From the NCBI GenBank assembly GCA_012960115.1, contig DUBX01000042.1, positions 85,364 through 149,363 of the forward strand: 64,000 nucleotides of DNA, given 5' to 3'. Positions 40,714-49,928 of the stretch are shown piece after piece. The notes beneath the pieces were generated by a model. That model saw only the letters and a program-made list of their open reading frames with translations. It ran no database searches and was not told the origin of the DNA. The position numbers and the translations under genes were made by a program. Position 1 is the stretch's first letter. Each line of letters opens with the position of its first letter. This DNA comes from Porticoccaceae bacterium. GTDB lineage: Bacteria; Pseudomonadota; Gammaproteobacteria; Pseudomonadales; Porticoccaceae.

Positions 40714-41119
40714 TTTTAGCCGCTCCGATAGTTGTTATCAATACCGTCATAAAAATGATCACTAGCAGAGTACTTAAGGCGATCACAACCATTAGTTGGG
40801 GTATCTGTAAGCTGATAGCGGGGCCAAGGGAAAATACGCCTACGCAGGCAGGTATAAACAATAAAGAAAGATTTTGAATAAGCCTGTTACTGACGGGCCC
40901 AACGATTGCGGCTAAGCCACTAGGGTAAGCGAGACATATTAGTAGGATCAACATGCCCATTAGTGATCCAGGAACGATCACTCCAGTCCACTTGACGACT
41001 AATTCTCCAAGCCATTGAAAGAGGACCAAGACAGTAAGTCCTGCGATTAATTTTAGTCCTTTCGTAATAATTGATATAGCCCTATGCCGGCTAGGACGAC
41101 AAAAATAAATAATACCCAT
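40706..41119 (-). CDS. lrgA: LrgA/CidA family holin-like membrane protein
   Basis: The LrgA core is clear: FQWLGELVVKWTGVIVPGSLMGMLILLI and LSLLFIPACVGV, with four helices. The start is odd. The homologous region begins near IITKGLKLIAG, but no ATG, GTG or TTG precedes it closely. The nearest ATG (41119) adds a basic stretch MGIIYFCRPSRHRAIS and lies 67 bases inside dsbB; another is at 41149. A rare ATT or ATA start after dsbB is possible. It is paired with lrgB. Confidence 0.85.
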   Translation of the reverse strand: MGIIYFCRPSRHRAISIITKGLKLIAGLTVLVLFQWLGELVVKWTGVIVPGSLMGMLILLICLAYPSGLAAIVGPVSNRLIQNLSLLFIPACVGVFSLGPAISLQIPQLMVVIALSTLLVIIFMTVLITTIGAAKND

Positions 41120-41547
41120 CCCGGCATGCTGAGACCGAAAAGTTCCCACTGGACTTTGGCACAGTTACCATCTCCGCGTATTAGCATGGCAATGACCTCG
41201 GACGCAGGGAAAACATCAAACAGATAGTCTACAGGCGGGCCACAGGTTGGCACTTTTTCTTCCGGCAGATTTTGCAGCCATATCTGCTTTGCTGAAAAAA
41301 AGCCGCCAGTGATAGCACCTGCAAACCCTAGAGCAGCATAGATTTTCTGACCCTTCTGTTGCGGGTTATGTAATGCCGCTATCAAAAAAATAACACCAAC
41401 AAGAGCGACAAATACGCGTTGAGTAATACACAGATAGCAGGGCTCCAGTCCAAGGTGCTCTTGGAAATAAAGCACGGCAATAAGTAGCGCACCACCACAG
41501 CCAAGGGCGATCAAAAAATTGACTGTTTTATTATTTGGGTAAACCAA
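41053..41547 (-). CDS. dsbB: Disulfide bond formation protein DsbB
   Basis: The 164-residue inner-membrane protein re-oxidises DsbA and passes electrons to quinones. Four helices are visible. The first Cys pair is C37-C40 in EPCYLCITQR, and the second pair is C102 (VPTCGPP) and C129 (GNCAKVQWELFGLSMPGW). Both match DsbB. Its 3' end overlaps the lrgA frame. A dsbA gene is not in the window. Confidence 0.95.
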   Translation of the reverse strand: MVYPNNKTVNFLIALGCGGALLIAVLYFQEHLGLEPCYLCITQRVFVALVGVIFLIAALHNPQQKGQKIYAALGFAGAITGGFFSAKQIWLQNLPEEKVPTCGPPVDYLFDVFPASEVIAMLIRGDGNCAKVQWELFGLSMPGWVLFIFVVLAGIGLYQLLRKD

Positions 41548-41593
41548 GCGTCACTCCGTAGTTGGTTGGGTCTTGCTCTAGTTTATTATGCCA

Positions 41594-43159
41594 TTAGCGG
41601 TAATAGTCAGCGAGAAAATCATCAAAAGAGAGTGTATCGCTAGTCTCTATTTCAGTTTGTCGCTGTAAAGATTCCTCGGCCAATTGTTTGTATTTAGCAG
41701 TTGTCTCTGCGCTTGGGGGTTTAGCTTGAAAATAGTCGCGATGCTCAGAGGCTTTGCGCATGGCCATGGCGTAATAGGTTTCGCCATTGGTCCTCATTTC
41801 TTCTAACAGCATTGCCGCTGGCGTGGCGCTGTCGTCAGTCAACTTTAGCATCATGACATTAAAGGCCTGGCTATAGTCCTTGGTTTGATTGGCACTATCG
41901 AGAAGGTCAGCGACCGGCCGCATTTCATCAAATAATAATTGACCCCATTCTCTGAGGAGGATTTCAGAATCACCAACGAGCAACTTTAGCTCAGGGTCTC
42001 GACCTTGGTATACCGTCCGGTCGATATTCTGCGGAATCAGTGCGTACTCTGCATTGTTAGTTTTCGGACTGTCTTTGAGGAGACAAAATAACAAGAACGT
42101 ATCAAGAAAGCACATCGTTTGCATATCAATACCGCAGGGTAATAGCGGGTTAAGGTCGACACAGCGAACCTCAATATATTCTACTCCGCGCTCTGTCAGC
42201 GCATGCAATGGTGCTTCTCCAGAGGCTGCAATCCGCTTAGGCCTGATAGAGCTATAGAACTCATTTTCGATTTGTAGCAGGTGAGTATTCAACTGTTTGT
42301 GATTGCCTTCGCTGTCCTTAAAGCCAATGTCTTCGTAGTCAGGGTACGGCTTCTCAAGAGCCTCTTGCAGTGTTTTTGTGTACTGCGACAAATCGTTGTA
42401 ACAAACAGTCAAAGAACTCTGAGCGTCGCTTTGATAGCCCAAATCACCCATGCGCAATGACGTAGCATAGGGCTGATGCAGGCTATGAGAATCACTACCA
42501 AAAGGCGTTAACCGATGCTCTTGATTACGCACAAAACTACGACAAACTACCGGTGCGGCTCCCAGTAGATAGAGTAGCAACCAAGAATAGCGTCGAAAAT
42601 TACGAATCAGAGAAAAATAGCCATCAGACTTAAAGTCTTGCAGTGATTGCTGATTACCGGCGGAATTTCTTAAATCTTCCCACAAAGAATCTGGCACAGA
42701 AAAATTATAATGAATTCCCGCAATGGTTTGCATAAATCGACCATAGCGATTGCCTAGACCTTGCCGATAGACTTTCTTCATGGTGCCGATATTAGAGCTG
42801 CCGTATTGACCAATGGGTATGCTGTCTTCATCGCTCAGCTGGCAAGGCATGCTACTGACCCACAGTAATTCATCCCCAAGCTCCTGGTACGTGACCCGAT
42901 GAATTTCTTCTAGCTCCTTTAAAACACTATCCATCGAGGAAGAAGGGGCGGTGATGAACTCAAGCAGAGCTTCAGAAAAGTCGGTGGTAATAAGCGGGTG
43001 CGTTAGCGCCGAACCCAGTGTTTTTGGGTGGGGCGTTTGCGCCAAGTGGCCGCTGGATTCAACACGCAGGCTCTCTTTCTCGATGCCTCGCATAATGCCA
43101 GTTAATCGATTTGCTCGGGCTGGATCTCTTAATAACTCGAGATTAGTGTCTAAAGACAA
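41594..43159 (-). CDS. gshA: Glutamate-cysteine ligase
   Basis: GshA makes gamma-glutamylcysteine, the first step of glutathione synthesis. The 521-residue protein has the length of the E. coli type. Matching blocks include GIMRGIEKESLRVE near residue 22, TDFSEALLEFITAP, SSNIGTMKKVYRQGLGNRYG, MQTIAGIHYNFS and YIEVRCVDLNPL. A short hypothetical gene lies 14 bases upstream and may be co-transcribed. Identification is secure. Confidence 0.97.
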   Translation of the reverse strand: MSLDTNLELLRDPARANRLTGIMRGIEKESLRVESSGHLAQTPHPKTLGSALTHPLITTDFSEALLEFITAPSSSMDSVLKELEEIHRVTYQELGDELLWVSSMPCQLSDEDSIPIGQYGSSNIGTMKKVYRQGLGNRYGRFMQTIAGIHYNFSVPDSLWEDLRNSAGNQQSLQDFKSDGYFSLIRNFRRYSWLLLYLLGAAPVVCRSFVRNQEHRLTPFGSDSHSLHQPYATSLRMGDLGYQSDAQSSLTVCYNDLSQYTKTLQEALEKPYPDYEDIGFKDSEGNHKQLNTHLLQIENEFYSSIRPKRIAASGEAPLHALTERGVEYIEVRCVDLNPLLPCGIDMQTMCFLDTFLLFCLLKDSPKTNNAEYALIPQNIDRTVYQGRDPELKLLVGDSEILLREWGQLLFDEMRPVADLLDSANQTKDYSQAFNVMMLKLTDDSATPAAMLLEEMRTNGETYYAMAMRKASEHRDYFQAKPPSAETTAKYKQLAEESLQRQTEIETSDTLSFDDFLADYYR

Positions 43160-43173
43160 ATAGCTATCCCCTT

Positions 43174-43443
43174 TTAAGCAGCGCTTGATTGATCAGTGTT
43201 TGCTGCGATCTGTTCTTTACTGATAGCGCCAACAGAGAGTAGTGGCACTCCGTTCGGCCCTAATTCGTACTCAACGACCTCAGCCCTTAAATTAGCATCC
43301 TTAGCATTGAGTTCAACCAGTTGATTAAGCGCTATATCTCTATGGGGAGTAGTAAATAATTGCTTAGCAACGATCTCGGCCGTCCACTGTAATTCCTTGT
43401 CGAGCCTGTCATTATTCTGCGCCTGCAAAACGTAAGTTTTCAT
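43174..43443 (-). CDS. Hypothetical protein upstream of gshA
   Basis: This 89-residue ORF begins MKTYVLQAQNNDRLDKELQW and contains ELNAKDANLRAEVVEYEL and a Ser/Ala tail. It is acidic and has no signal peptide, membrane helix or motif that I recognise. It lies 14 bases upstream of gshA on the same strand and 74 bases from the divergent DJ-1 gene, so it probably leads a gshA operon. Composition fits a real protein, but the function is unknown. Confidence 0.7.
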   Translation of the reverse strand: MKTYVLQAQNNDRLDKELQWTAEIVAKQLFTTPHRDIALNQLVELNAKDANLRAEVVEYELGPNGVPLLSVGAISKEQIAANTDQSSAA

Positions 43444-43517
43444 GCTATCTCCGTGACAGAGCTATGGTTTTCGGGCACAGTGTAACCCATACACATACCG
43501 AATAAAAAGGGGAAAAA

Positions 43518-44102
43518 ATGAGTAAGCAAGCCTTAGTTCCCATTGCAGACGGGACTGAAGAAATCGAAGCTGTAACGATCATCGACCTGCTACGGCGAGC
43601 GGGTGTAGATGTTACTGTTGCCAGTGTTAGCGAACAATCAGAATTGAAAATAACCGCGGCTCGAGGGACTTGTATTGTTGCTGATTGCGCTATTGAAAGC
43701 TGTGTCGGCCAGTCGTGGGATTTGATTGCACTTCCAGGCGGCGTGACTGGGTCACAGGCTTTGGCTGGTTGCGATACGCTTGATAAGTTACTTCGACAGC
43801 AAGCGTCTGATAGTAAGTTATTCGCTGCGATCTGTGCGGCTCCAGCTTTAGTGTTGGGGGAAAAAGGGCTGTTGGCGGATCGAACTGCTACCTGTCATCC
43901 AAAGTTTCACCAGTCTTTATTAGCCAAAGAGGTGGATGTTGAATCTCGCGTAGCGGTAGACGGGAACTGTGTCACTAGTCAGGGTCCTGGCACGGCCATA
44001 GATTTTACTCTGGAGCTTGTCGAGCAGCTCTGTGGTGTGGTTAAACGGGAGGAAGTTGCCTCGCCTCTAGTCCTTACCACATCGGCCACAGCATATTACT
44101 AA
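43518..44102 (+). CDS. DJ-1/PfpI family protein (YajL-like)
   Basis: The 194-residue protein has the DJ-1 layout. An acidic residue precedes the elbow (DGTEEIEAVTIIDLLRRAGV, Glu14-Glu15), and Cys106 lies in FAAICAAPALVLGEKGLL, with the later HPKF segment and SQGPGTAIDFTLELVE. YajL-type proteins protect against oxidative and carbonyl stress; the catalytic activity is debated. A GGGGAAAAA ribosome-binding site precedes ATG 43518. The neighbours gshA and this gene share a redox theme, which is inference. Confidence 0.92.
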   Translation: MSKQALVPIADGTEEIEAVTIIDLLRRAGVDVTVASVSEQSELKITAARGTCIVADCAIESCVGQSWDLIALPGGVTGSQALAGCDTLDKLLRQQASDSKLFAAICAAPALVLGEKGLLADRTATCHPKFHQSLLAKEVDVESRVAVDGNCVTSQGPGTAIDFTLELVEQLCGVVKREEVASPLVLTTSATAYY

Positions 44103-44106
44103 AGGA

Positions 44107-47100
44107 TTAATTAACTACAGTATTACCGTCAAGGAAATGGCCCGTTATTTTTTGCTTAAGACTGGCTCCAGCCATGTAAAGGCATGGCACAAATAGCAGT
44201 GTTACTGCCGTAGCAAATAACACCCCAAAAGCGAGCGAAGCAACCATTGGAATAAGAAACTGAGCCTGTACGCTGGTCTCAAATAAAATTGGGGTAAGCC
44301 CAATAAACGTTGTAAGTGAGGTTAGTATAATGGGTCTAAAGCGATCAACACTACCTCTGACCAGAGCGGTATGAACGTCTTCTCCCTCTTCACGAAGTTG
44401 AATAATTCGATCGATCAATACTAGATTGTCATTAACGACCACCCCAGATACAGCCAACACCCCCACCAGTGAGAGTAGGCTGAAGTCTAAGCCCATTAAG
44501 AGATGTCCGAAAATAGCACCCATAATGCCGAAAGGGATTGCCGATAAAACCCCCAGAGGTTTTAGATAGGATTTAAATTCGATTGCCATGAGAGAATAGA
44601 TCAACAAAACGGCCAGACCAAAGAGCTTAATCGCCGCACTGTTAAATTCTTCTTGGTCTTCTATTTGACCATCTTTTTTAATCGACACCTCAGGAAATAA
44701 CAGCTGCATCTCCTCGGCAACATCACCATACATGATGTCAGCTATCTCACTTACAGTTAGTTTTCCGGTGGAAGGCAGAGCACTGATAACAATACTTCGC
44801 TCCCGGTCTTTGCGCTTGATCCTAGAATATCCGGGCACGTAACTAGCTTCTGCTACGGAGTAAAAGGGCACCTCTGCGCCACTTGCTGTTCGAATACGCA
44901 TATCTGCGAGTGTATCTACCTGCGATCTAGCATCTTTTGGATAACGCACCATCACGCGCACATCATCGCGGCCGCGCGGGACTCTCTGAGCTTCGGCGCC
45001 ATAAAAGCCCTGGCGCACTTGCGTGGCCACTTGGGAAAGACTAACGCCAAGACTGTCCGCGTTAGGAAGTAAACTAATATCGATGTCCTCGCGCCCAGAA
45101 TGTAAGTCGTCACGGATATTTCTGGTGCCGGGCAACTGCTCTAGTTGCTGCTTTATAAATTGTGCGGCTTCTGCGAGCTGTTCGACATTGGATGCCGTTA
45201 GTGAAATAGAAAATCGAGACTGGGGAGGTCCCAGAGTTATATCCATATCAATCTTTTTCGCACTTGGCACTGGTCCCATATGATACTGCCATCGTTCAGC
45301 CACCAGTTTTGGCTCTATTTCCCCGCTTACCTCGGGGCTGAGCTCGATCATTAGGCGAATGGTATCTCCCCACATGAACGATAATTGATTGGCGATCAGA
45401 CGGTCAGTAACAATTACTTCTTGAATCTCGGAATCTCCAGCAAGTTCCGTTGAAGCTCGCTCTGCTCGCTTTATAATTTCTAACTTAGCTGCTTTAGAGT
45501 GACCGTCTGGCATCTCCAAGCGCATCCTAATGAAGTCTGAGGCAACATTCGGCATTTGGACCTGCCTAACATAGCCCGCCCCGACTAGCGTGAGCGATAG
45601 GACGAAGGCTAACAAGAATAACACCAGCGTTAAGCTATGCCAGCGCAATGCTTTTTCAAGTAGAGGCCGGAATACATTTTGACCTACCCGCTTCAAGCCG
45701 GAGGCACACCACAGGCGGGCCTTGTACAAAGTGCCTAATTCTGCGGTTCTTTCTTTCTCAGGCTTCATTTGCGCCAGGTGTGAGGGCAAAATCCACAGTG
45801 ACTCGATTAATGAAAAGCTAAGTGCAATGACTGTAATAGCAGGTATAGCCCAAAGTAATTTTGCCCACAACCCAGGTAGAAAGAAAATCGGTGAGAAGAA
45901 AATCATGGTGCTTAGCACCGCTAAAAATACGGGCTTTGATACTGCCTGTGCGCCCACTTCCGCAGCAGTAAACCTGTCATATCCTTCCTCTTGATGCCGA
46001 AAGATACTCTCGCCGACGATAATCGCATCATCGACAATAATCCCTAAAATCAGCAGGAATGAAAACATTGATAGCATGTTTATCGTCAAACCGACCCCAG
46101 GTAAAATCCAGAGTGCACCCATGTAGGCAACACCGATACCTAAGGCCACCCAAAGTGCTAGCTGCGGGCTGAGGAACAGCATCAGTATAATAAAGACCAG
46201 GATCAAACCGCCTATGGCATTCTTAGTGAGCAGTGACAGCCGGCCCTCAAACAGCACTGAAAAGTCTCGCCAAGTGTCCATTTGAAGTTCGTTGGGTAGA
46301 AAGGAAGCGCCTGTTGCTACATAGTCCTTAACGGCTTTGGTGGTTGCCATCACGTCAGGATCTTCACCCACGCTGATGGCAAGAAAAATGGCGGTTTTAC
46401 CATTAAATCGGGTCAGTGAATTTCGTTCTTCAAAAGTGTCTTTAACGACAGCCACATCGCCAATAGTAATCTCTGTTCCGTCATCGCGACTGGTTACGAT
46501 GATCTTGTTAAAATCGTCTTCATAATAGGCCTGACCGCGCGTTTGTACCTGAATATCACCACCATCGGCGCGGATAGTCCCCGCGGGTAAATTCAGGGAT
46601 GTGCGACGAATTGCGGTGACAACATCGTCAAAAGAAAGTCCATAGCGACGCATATCAATCTCAGATAGCTCTATATCAACCTGTGGCTGACGAACACCCC
46701 AGACTTCGACAGAATCAATGTCGCGCATGGCGGCAAGATCATCACGAATACGCTCGCCATATTCTTTCAGCACGCGCTCTTCAGCATCGCCAAATAGAGC
46801 AATTCTGATGACCTCCTCGCGCTCTACTAGCTCAGTAACAATAGGACGTTCGGCGTCTGAAGGAAAGGTGGTGACAGCATCGATGCGACTCTTGATGTCG
46901 TTGAGCATTTTTGTCATTTCATAGTTTGTGTCAACTTCGACTGTCACAGAACCTCGTTCTTTACGTGCTTCTGACGATAAACCTTTGATACCCTCTAGGT
47001 TATAAATGGCCTCCTCAATACGCACCACAATTTGTTCTTCGACTTCTTTTGGTCCCGCTCCAGGATAGGGCATATTGACGGTGATATAATTCACCGATAT

Positions 47101-47220
47101 GGAGGGAAAAACCTCTTTTCCAATACCGTAGGCACCAAAAAAACCACCGATTAAAATCAGCAGCATCAACAGGTTGGCCGCAACAGGGTTGCTTACAAAC
47201 CACTTAATGGACGCATTCAA
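44107..47220 (-). CDS. RND efflux transporter permease (AcrB/HAE1-like)
   Basis: The 1037-residue inner-membrane pump has the two-fold RND layout: first helix and large periplasmic loop (NYITVNMPYPGAGPKEVEEQI), six helices with the proton-relay Asp pair in LGIIVDDAIIVGESIF, then the second half with VVNDNLVLIDRI. RND pumps export drugs, dyes or lipids using the proton gradient with an adaptor and an outer-membrane channel. The adaptor gene follows with a 4-base overlap. No TolC-like gene is next to it. Substrates are unknown. Confidence 0.95.
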   Translation of the reverse strand: MNASIKWFVSNPVAANLLMLLILIGGFFGAYGIGKEVFPSISVNYITVNMPYPGAGPKEVEEQIVVRIEEAIYNLEGIKGLSSEARKERGSVTVEVDTNYEMTKMLNDIKSRIDAVTTFPSDAERPIVTELVEREEVIRIALFGDAEERVLKEYGERIRDDLAAMRDIDSVEVWGVRQPQVDIELSEIDMRRYGLSFDDVVTAIRRTSLNLPAGTIRADGGDIQVQTRGQAYYEDDFNKIIVTSRDDGTEITIGDVAVVKDTFEERNSLTRFNGKTAIFLAISVGEDPDVMATTKAVKDYVATGASFLPNELQMDTWRDFSVLFEGRLSLLTKNAIGGLILVFIILMLFLSPQLALWVALGIGVAYMGALWILPGVGLTINMLSMFSFLLILGIIVDDAIIVGESIFRHQEEGYDRFTAAEVGAQAVSKPVFLAVLSTMIFFSPIFFLPGLWAKLLWAIPAITVIALSFSLIESLWILPSHLAQMKPEKERTAELGTLYKARLWCASGLKRVGQNVFRPLLEKALRWHSLTLVLFLLAFVLSLTLVGAGYVRQVQMPNVASDFIRMRLEMPDGHSKAAKLEIIKRAERASTELAGDSEIQEVIVTDRLIANQLSFMWGDTIRLMIELSPEVSGEIEPKLVAERWQYHMGPVPSAKKIDMDITLGPPQSRFSISLTASNVEQLAEAAQFIKQQLEQLPGTRNIRDDLHSGREDIDISLLPNADSLGVSLSQVATQVRQGFYGAEAQRVPRGRDDVRVMVRYPKDARSQVDTLADMRIRTASGAEVPFYSVAEASYVPGYSRIKRKDRERSIVISALPSTGKLTVSEIADIMYGDVAEEMQLLFPEVSIKKDGQIEDQEEFNSAAIKLFGLAVLLIYSLMAIEFKSYLKPLGVLSAIPFGIMGAIFGHLLMGLDFSLLSLVGVLAVSGVVVNDNLVLIDRIIQLREEGEDVHTALVRGSVDRFRPIILTSLTTFIGLTPILFETSVQAQFLIPMVASLAFGVLFATAVTLLFVPCLYMAGASLKQKITGHFLDGNTVVN

Positions 47221-48425
47221 AGTATTGATTCCTCAGTGCCGGCACCCTGACTCTTGGCCAAGACCTCTTTCTTAGGCAACACTTTCATGCCATTGATAGC
47301 TAGAGGGATGCGAGAAGAAACAATGCGCATACCCGGTGTGAGGCCAACTGCAGTGATGCTGTTAGCTTGGGTCTGAATGACTGAAACCAACTGATAATGA
47401 ACTTCATTGTCTTGATTAAGGATGAGAATCTCATTGCCCCGATACACGGCGGTTTTTGGAATGGTTACTGCGTCCGTAATGGTTTTCCCTGTAATCTCAG
47501 CTTCAACAAAAAGCCCGATATTTAAGGGCGGCCTGTTACCTGAAACATCAGATTTAAAGGGATTCTTTACCTCCGCCACTGCATAGGTCATTCTGCTTTT
47601 CACATCAATGGATGCATCGGTTCGAACGATTTTGCCTTGCCACTCATAAACCTGATCACCGACTCTACTGCGCAGAGTAACGCTAGGATAGTAAATAGTT
47701 TTGTTGTCTTCGAAATTCACGGGCAGTTCAACTAACGCGGCTTCTCGATCGGACAGCGGCAGGCGAACTTCTACGACATCAGTGCTATAAACCTTCGCGA
47801 TTCGGGCTCCGGGATTAACGTACTGCCCAAGGTCAGCAAATGTCTGGCGAATGCGACCACGAAAGGGCGCGCTAATGCCGGTGCGAGATAGATCCAGTTC
47901 CGCCTTTTTTAGATCGGCTTGAGCCGACTCAAGTCCCGCCTTTGCTGAGTTTAATTGTGGTTGGCGCAAAAAAAGCGCGTTGGCAGTTGTATCCTTGAGG
48001 TCTCGCCATTCACGTTTAGCTTGTCGTGAGCGCCCTTGCTCCACAGCGACCAGCTCAGCCGCTTTAGCCACCTGTGCTTTTGCTCGGATCACCGAAAATT
48101 CATAATCTTCTGGCTCAATCTGAATGAGTTGCTCGCCCGCTTTAAAAAATCCACCGTTGGCATACTGATCAGCGGTTGCAAGGACTCGTCCAGCGACTTG
48201 AGAAACCAAATCAATTTCGCGCTTTGGTGCGACTGTGCCCTGAGAGCGAATGGTCACTGCAATGGGGGCAGGTGAGATTGTCATAACCTGAACTGAGAGT
48301 GCCGGTTTAGGTGCTCGTGGTGTGCGCTGAGGTTTAGGGCTGAAATAGAAGAGCGACGCTATTACTAATAGCCCTGTGATTAAAACGCATACTGCGATCA
48401 GCTCCTTGCGGTTTATTGCGGACAT
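47217..48425 (-). CDS. RND efflux periplasmic adaptor (membrane fusion protein)
   Basis: The protein of about 402 residues has an N-terminal membrane anchor (MSAINRKELIAVCVLITGLL), a lipoyl-like half (VAGRVLATADQYANGGFFKAGEQL), a coiled-coil hairpin (AKAAELVAVEQGRSRQAKRE) and the beta barrel starting GISAPFRGRIRQTFADLGQY. It bridges the RND pump and the outer-membrane channel. The frame extends to ATG 48488, but those 21 residues are not conserved-looking, so ATG 48425 is preferred. It is translated upstream of the pump. Confidence 0.93.
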   Translation of the reverse strand: MSAINRKELIAVCVLITGLLVIASLFYFSPKPQRTPRAPKPALSVQVMTISPAPIAVTIRSQGTVAPKREIDLVSQVAGRVLATADQYANGGFFKAGEQLIQIEPEDYEFSVIRAKAQVAKAAELVAVEQGRSRQAKREWRDLKDTTANALFLRQPQLNSAKAGLESAQADLKKAELDLSRTGISAPFRGRIRQTFADLGQYVNPGARIAKVYSTDVVEVRLPLSDREAALVELPVNFEDNKTIYYPSVTLRSRVGDQVYEWQGKIVRTDASIDVKSRMTYAVAEVKNPFKSDVSGNRPPLNIGLFVEAEITGKTITDAVTIPKTAVYRGNEILILNQDNEVHYQLVSVIQTQANSITAVGLTPGMRIVSSRIPLAINGMKVLPKKEVLAKSQGAGTEESIL

Positions 48426-48625
48426 TAATGTGTAACCTTTAAATTGAGTATATAGTGATTTTGATAAGTTTAGGCGAAAGCTATGCATACGTTAGTACTG
48501 CCTAAAACGCACCAAACTCTGCATGGTTGACAGTGCCTTAGGTATTTAATGGTCAGCCCACCAAGCCTGCAAAGGTCAATGCTTTCTTATTAAGAGCTAC
48601 GACAAAAATTAAGTAATGGATTGTT

Positions 48626-49915
48626 TTAGCCGGCGTCGGCTTTCTGGTACTCGTCCTGATCTGATAAGTCATTAAACACATCCCTGTCTAATAGACCTTC
48701 ACTCTCAGCCACCACTGCCGTGACCATCCCATCTCCGGACACATTGACGGTAGTTCGTAGCATATCCAGTAGGCGGTCAACACCGATAATTAAGCCGATA
48801 CCCTCCACAGGCAAACCAACTTGCTGCAAGACCATCGACAAAGTAATTAGGCCAACACCTGGCACGCCAGCGGTTCCTATGGACGCTAGGGTGGCGGTGG
48901 CAATAACCGCGAGATATTCGGCCATTGACAAATCAAGGCCGTAGGCCTGGGCGATAAATACGGTGGCGACACCTTGCATAATTGCGGTGCCATCCATGTT
49001 TACTGTCGCCCCTAAAGGGATAGTGAACGAAGCAATTGAATTGTGTGCGCCGACTCTTGTTCTGGCTACGTTTAGAGTGATTGGCATGGTTGCATTGCTA
49101 GACGCGGTGCTAAAAGCAAACAATAGGGCCGGGCGCATATTTTTAAATAGAGTGAGAGGGTTTAAGCGGGTAAGTAGCGCAAAAAGACTACTGTAAATGA
49201 CGCTGGCATGCAGGAATAGCACCAGAACCATTGTGCCAAAATACAACGCTAGATTAATGATTGCCGAAAAGCCTTGGTAGGTAAACAATTTTGCTAATAG
49301 ACAAAAAACACCGTACGGGGCGAAGTGCATGAGAATCGTCACCATGCGCATAATTACGTCATTGATTTTCCGAAAGCCGCGTAGCGTAGCTTGACCAGAT
49401 TCTCCAGCTTGCAAAATAGCAACGCCTACTAAGATAGCAAAAACGATAATTTGTAACATGTTGCCATCTGACATGGCCTTAATGGGGTTCGAAGGGAAAA
49501 TGCCAATTAACACCTCTTTAAAACTAGGTGTTGGGTTTGCTGCAAAATTGGCAACCTCAGTAGTATTAATGCCGACACCGGGATCAATGATATTTGCAAA
49601 GGTCAGCGCTAAGCTTATGGCAATGGCGGTGGTCACTAAATAAAGAGAGATGGTTTTGAGTGCAATGCGCCCCATTTTAACGTCTTCACCCATGGACGCT
49701 GAACCACACACCAAAGAAACAAAAACTAATGGCACGACCAGTAGCTTTAAAGATAGAACAAAGATCTGGCCCACCACATCAAATATGTACTCAACCAACC
49801 AGGCGATTAAGGGTGTTTGTTCAGGATTCCCGCCGCTCATGAAATTGAGGCCCAAGCCCAGCATCATGCCAAGCACCATGCCTATTAGAATTTTTGATGA
49901 AAGTTGCATGTGCAA
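48626..49915 (-). CDS. Dicarboxylate/amino acid:cation symporter (DAACS family)
   Basis: The 429-residue protein belongs to the GltP/DctA/GltT family. Its hallmark helical hairpins are TASSNATMPITLNVAR (HP1 region) and TVNMDGTAIMQGVATVFIAQ followed by ASIGTAGVPGVGLITLSMVL (HP2). The Asp in VDRLLDMLRTTVNVSGD binds substrate amino groups in relatives. The likely substrates are glutamate, aspartate or dicarboxylates with sodium or protons; which one cannot be read here. It stands alone, 137 bases after the RND adaptor. Confidence 0.93.
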   Translation of the reverse strand: MHMQLSSKILIGMVLGMMLGLGLNFMSGGNPEQTPLIAWLVEYIFDVVGQIFVLSLKLLVVPLVFVSLVCGSASMGEDVKMGRIALKTISLYLVTTAIAISLALTFANIIDPGVGINTTEVANFAANPTPSFKEVLIGIFPSNPIKAMSDGNMLQIIVFAILVGVAILQAGESGQATLRGFRKINDVIMRMVTILMHFAPYGVFCLLAKLFTYQGFSAIINLALYFGTMVLVLFLHASVIYSSLFALLTRLNPLTLFKNMRPALLFAFSTASSNATMPITLNVARTRVGAHNSIASFTIPLGATVNMDGTAIMQGVATVFIAQAYGLDLSMAEYLAVIATATLASIGTAGVPGVGLITLSMVLQQVGLPVEGIGLIIGVDRLLDMLRTTVNVSGDGMVTAVVAESEGLLDRDVFNDLSDQDEYQKADAG

Positions 49916-49928
49916 TTAGAACTCCGTG

